Source: Sulfurimonadaceae bacterium
Lineage (GTDB): Bacteria; Campylobacterota; Campylobacteria; Campylobacterales; Sulfurimonadaceae
Length of the DNA: 6,287 nt
Assembly: GCA_028685945.1 (NCBI GenBank)
Contig: JAQUCZ010000026.1
Location: 2,399 to 8,685 of the forward strand
Direction: 5' to 3'
The notes under the pieces were generated by a model, which was not told the DNA's origin, made no database searches, and saw nothing but the letters and a program-made list of their open reading frames with translations. Position numbers and translations under genes: made by a program. Below, one piece after another: positions 4,414 through 6,287 of the stretch. Each line of letters begins with the position of its first letter. The first letter of the stretch is position 1.

Positions 4414-5058
4414 ATGGATACACAACTTTTACGCAAACTCGATATTTTCCAAGAGCTTTCCGAAGAGAAACTCAAACAAATCGGCGCAATTACTACCTTT
4501 AAAACCCTCAGCGAGGGGAATATTTTGTTTTACGAGGGGGAGAACCCCGAGTATTTTTATGCTCTTTTAGAGGGTGCGCTCAAACTCTACAAAACGGGGA
4601 TCAAAGCAAACGAGATCGTGCTCCACTACTTTCGCTTCCCCACCCTCGTCGCCGAAATGGCATCGCTCGAAGAGTTTCCTTTCCCTGCCACGGCAATCGT
4701 CATGGAGGAAAATACCCAAATCGCACTGATTAGCAAAAACAAGTTTTTAGAGCTGCTCCGTCACGATGCGCAGCTCTCTTTTTTTGTTATTAAATCGCTG
4801 ACGAAAAAGATCAAAACCCTCGAAGTCGCCATTAACCGCAACCTTGTTTTTGATTCCACCCTCAAAGTCTGCTCCATTCTCCAAGAGCAGCCCGACATCT
4901 TCGCCATGCACAAAAGCAAAGAGGTAGCTCTGCTTTTAAACATGGCGCCCGAAACCCTTTCGCGCATTATGCAAAAGCTCAAAAAACTTCATATCCTCAG
5001 CGAGGATAATCTCCTCGTAGCCCCCGAAAAACTCGAACTCTTTTTGGAGTTTAAGTAG
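4414..5058 (+). CDS. Crp/Fnr-family transcriptional regulator, FNR/DNR-type DNA specificity
   Basis: The 214-residue protein has an N-terminal cyclic-nucleotide-like beta-roll (about 12-110, including LFYEGENPEYFYALLEG). A long dimerisation helix follows (about 113-140), then a C-terminal helix-turn-helix (about 167-192). The recognition helix contains E180-T-L-S183-R184, the E-x2-S-R pattern with which FNR reads TTGAT; CRP would have a G before the R. The only cysteine is Cys153, so it has no FNR-style Fe-S cluster. It may instead sense NO through haem as DNR does, or another signal; this is inference. The ATG at 4414 is chosen because the promoter places the mRNA start there, and because MDTQLLRKLDIFQELSEE is a typical family N-terminus. 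An upstream TTG at 4372 would lie before the promoter. The stop is one base from the end of the convergent HD-GYP gene. It probably regulates itself and the divergent hemerythrin-ygbA operon. Confidence 0.92.
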   Translation: MDTQLLRKLDIFQELSEEKLKQIGAITTFKTLSEGNILFYEGENPEYFYALLEGALKLYKTGIKANEIVLHYFRFPTLVAEMASLEEFPFPATAIVMEENTQIALISKNKFLELLRHDAQLSFFVIKSLTKKIKTLEVAINRNLVFDSTLKVCSILQEQPDIFAMHKSKEVALLLNMAPETLSRIMQKLKKLHILSEDNLLVAPEKLELFLEFK

Positions 5059-5059
5059 T

Positions 5060-6287
5060 CTAAATCTCCGGCAGCTCTTTAGTTAAGTCAAACCCGTTGA
5101 CGACGCAGCGCACTTTTGTTTGCGCAAAGAGGGGGAATTTCTCGACCTCCCCTTTGCACACACCGCTTTGCATCTGCTCAAAAAGGAGAATAAAATTATC
5201 CCCGTGGTAGCGAAACACCATACCGTTTGGATACTCTGTTTTTAAAAATTGCGCAAACTCTTTTAAGAACCGATCCCCATCGCTCCAACCGTGTTCTTTG
5301 TTGTAGCTTGAAAAGTTTTTCAGCTCTATGCGCGCCATATATTTTTTCTCTTCTCCCAAGCGGCTTAAAAACGTTTGCAGATAGGTTTCGTTGTACACGT
5401 CGGTCAAGGAGTCCATAAAAAAGTAAGCAAAACGGCGTTGTTCAAGCTCGTTTGTAGGTAGCTGCGAGGTTTGTTCTATGTCGATCCCCTCCAAAACTTT
5501 TAACGCCACCTCGGCGACTTCGGGGTGGAACTGTTCGCCGCTAAAACGTTTTACCTCTTCTAACGCCTCCTCGACCAATTTACGCGATTTGTAGATGCGG
5601 TTGGTGGTCATCGCATCAAACGCATCGGCAACCGCCATGATGTAGGAGAGAAAAGGGATAGAGTTGGGGTACTCTTTGGGCGTTGCGGGGTACCCTTTGC
5701 CGTCGTAGCGCGCATGGTGGTACTTGATAATCTCGGCAAGGTCTTTGTACATATTGATCTTCGAGAGCATTTTATACCCCGCGTTGGCATGTTCTTTGAT
5801 CAGCTCGTACTCAAGTTGGGTCAGATGCCCCGGTTTAAGCAAAATCGAATCGGGGGTAACCACCTTCCCTATGTCGTGCAAAATAGCCGCTTTTTCGAGT
5901 TTGACGATCTCCGCCTCCTCCATGCCAAACCCTTGTGCAATCAAACGGCAATAGTGTGCTACGCGAAGGGTATGCCCTGCGGTATAGCTGTCGCGCTGTT
6001 CGATGATATTGACAAACGCCAAAATGGTCTCTTCGTAGTTGGATATCTTTTCAAGCTCCATAAATTTAAGCTTGCTTCTTTGGTAGATGGTATTTAGCGC
6101 CAGCCCTATATCGGTTGCAAGATTCTCAAGCATCCGCAGCTCTTGCTCTTTAAACCCGTCCTCTTTTTCGGTGAAAACGGTGAGCGCACCCAAAATCTCC
6201 TCATCTTTGCCGCCGCGGATCGGGATGCTTGCAATCGAGCAAGAGGTGCACTTGTAATCGTCCCCCCTTACGCCGAATTTGTAGCCG
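5060..6287 (-). CDS. GAF - HD-GYP - degenerate GGDEF signalling protein (N-terminus cut by window)
   Basis: HD-GYP domains are di- or tri-iron phosphodiesterases that hydrolyse cyclic di-GMP. The frame is open through the right edge, so only the C-terminal 408 or so residues are seen. A GAF-domain end (6287 to about 6090) includes IASIPIRGG and ILGALTVF. The HD-GYP domain follows, with HTLRVAHYC, HDIGK (5864-5878), EHANAG, HHARYDGKGYP (about 5687-5719) and VADAFDAM. The usual HHE is HHA and the usual HPxxG is HANAG, but the histidines and aspartates expected as metal ligands are present. The C-terminal domain starts with DSLTDVYNETYL and contains FRYHGDNFILLF where GGDEF should be, so it is GGDEF-like but probably lacks cyclase activity. 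It also ends about 43 residues after that motif. A GAF ligand probably controls cyclic di-GMP breakdown. It converges on the Crp/Fnr gene with a one-base gap. Confidence 0.93.
   Translation of the reverse strand, partial: GYKFGVRGDDYKCTSCSIASIPIRGGKDEEILGALTVFTEKEDGFKEQELRMLENLATDIGLALNTIYQRSKLKFMELEKISNYEETILAFVNIIEQRDSYTAGHTLRVAHYCRLIAQGFGMEEAEIVKLEKAAILHDIGKVVTPDSILLKPGHLTQLEYELIKEHANAGYKMLSKINMYKDLAEIIKYHHARYDGKGYPATPKEYPNSIPFLSYIMAVADAFDAMTTNRIYKSRKLVEEALEEVKRFSGEQFHPEVAEVALKVLEGIDIEQTSQLPTNELEQRRFAYFFMDSLTDVYNETYLQTFLSRLGEEKKYMARIELKNFSSYNKEHGWSDGDRFLKEFAQFLKTEYPNGMVFRYHGDNFILLFEQMQSGVCKGEVEKFPLFAQTKVRCVVNGFDLTKELPEI
5783..5792 (+). repeat. Repeated motif copy 8 (GTTGGCATGT, 9-base core exact) inside the HD-GYP gene
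   Basis: The core TTGGCATGT is exact, and the first base is G instead of C. On the coding strand it encodes His-Ala-Asn in EHANAG, where HD-GYP proteins usually have HPxxG. Confidence 0.75.

Noticed and set aside
804..5792. The recurring motif as a CRISPR array or insertion-sequence end
   Set aside because: The units are only 9-10 bases, spaced from 14 to nearly 2000 bases apart in both orientations and mostly inside intact genes, with no spacers, transposase or target duplications.

Overview
The window looks like a compact chromosomal segment from a free-living member of the Campylobacterota (Sulfurimonas, Sulfurovum or Sulfuricurvum type). This is inferred from the HtrA signal-peptide style, the gene repertoire (Do-type protease, bacteriohemerythrin, Crp/Fnr regulator, HD-GYP protein), moderate GC and very tight gene packing. 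Genus cannot be fixed from sequence reading alone. Eight coding regions are supported. No rRNA, tRNA, CRISPR array or insertion sequence was seen, and no gap between genes exceeds about 150 bases.

Layout. 46-800 (+): a two-gene operon of unrecognised small proteins, closed by a hairpin-plus-U-tract terminator at 803-844. 843-2237 (-): a complete periplasmic HtrA/DegP-type serine protease. 2238-2388: a divergent control region with a perfect 21-bp inverted repeat (2301-2321 / 2341-2361) overlapping a near-ideal promoter. 2389-3535 (+): a MarR-family regulator translationally coupled to a short-chain dehydrogenase. 3510-4315 (-): bacteriohemerythrin followed by a YgbA-like cysteine-rich protein (TGATG stop/start coupling), the latter overlapping the dehydrogenase tail to tail. 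4316-4413: a second divergent control region with an FNR-like box. 4414-5058 (+): a Crp/Fnr-family regulator whose promoter predicts a leaderless mRNA. 5060-6287 (-): the C-terminal part of a GAF / HD-GYP / degenerate GGDEF signalling protein, cut by the window edge.

How the genes work together. The Crp/Fnr regulator carries the FNR-type recognition motif ETLSR. A TTGAT-N4-GTCAA box lies over its own -35 element and at about -41.5 of a predicted promoter for hemerythrin-ygbA. This suggests an autoregulated regulator that activates a small O2/NO-response operon. The MarR regulator probably represses itself and its dehydrogenase, and may also influence htrA.

The most unusual signal cuts across genes. 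The 10-mer CTTGGCATGT (reverse complement ACATGCCAAG) occurs six times exactly, and its 9-base core TTGGCATGT eight times, in 6.3 kb. The copies lie in both orientations, in three reading frames, in unrelated genes, in a Shine-Dalgarno region and as the inverted pair forming a terminator. About 0.05 copies of the 9-mer would be expected by chance. This is the classical signature of a DNA uptake sequence (compare Neisseria DUS and Pasteurellaceae USS). I know of no described uptake sequence of this form in Campylobacterota, so this is the candidate undescribed system in the window.
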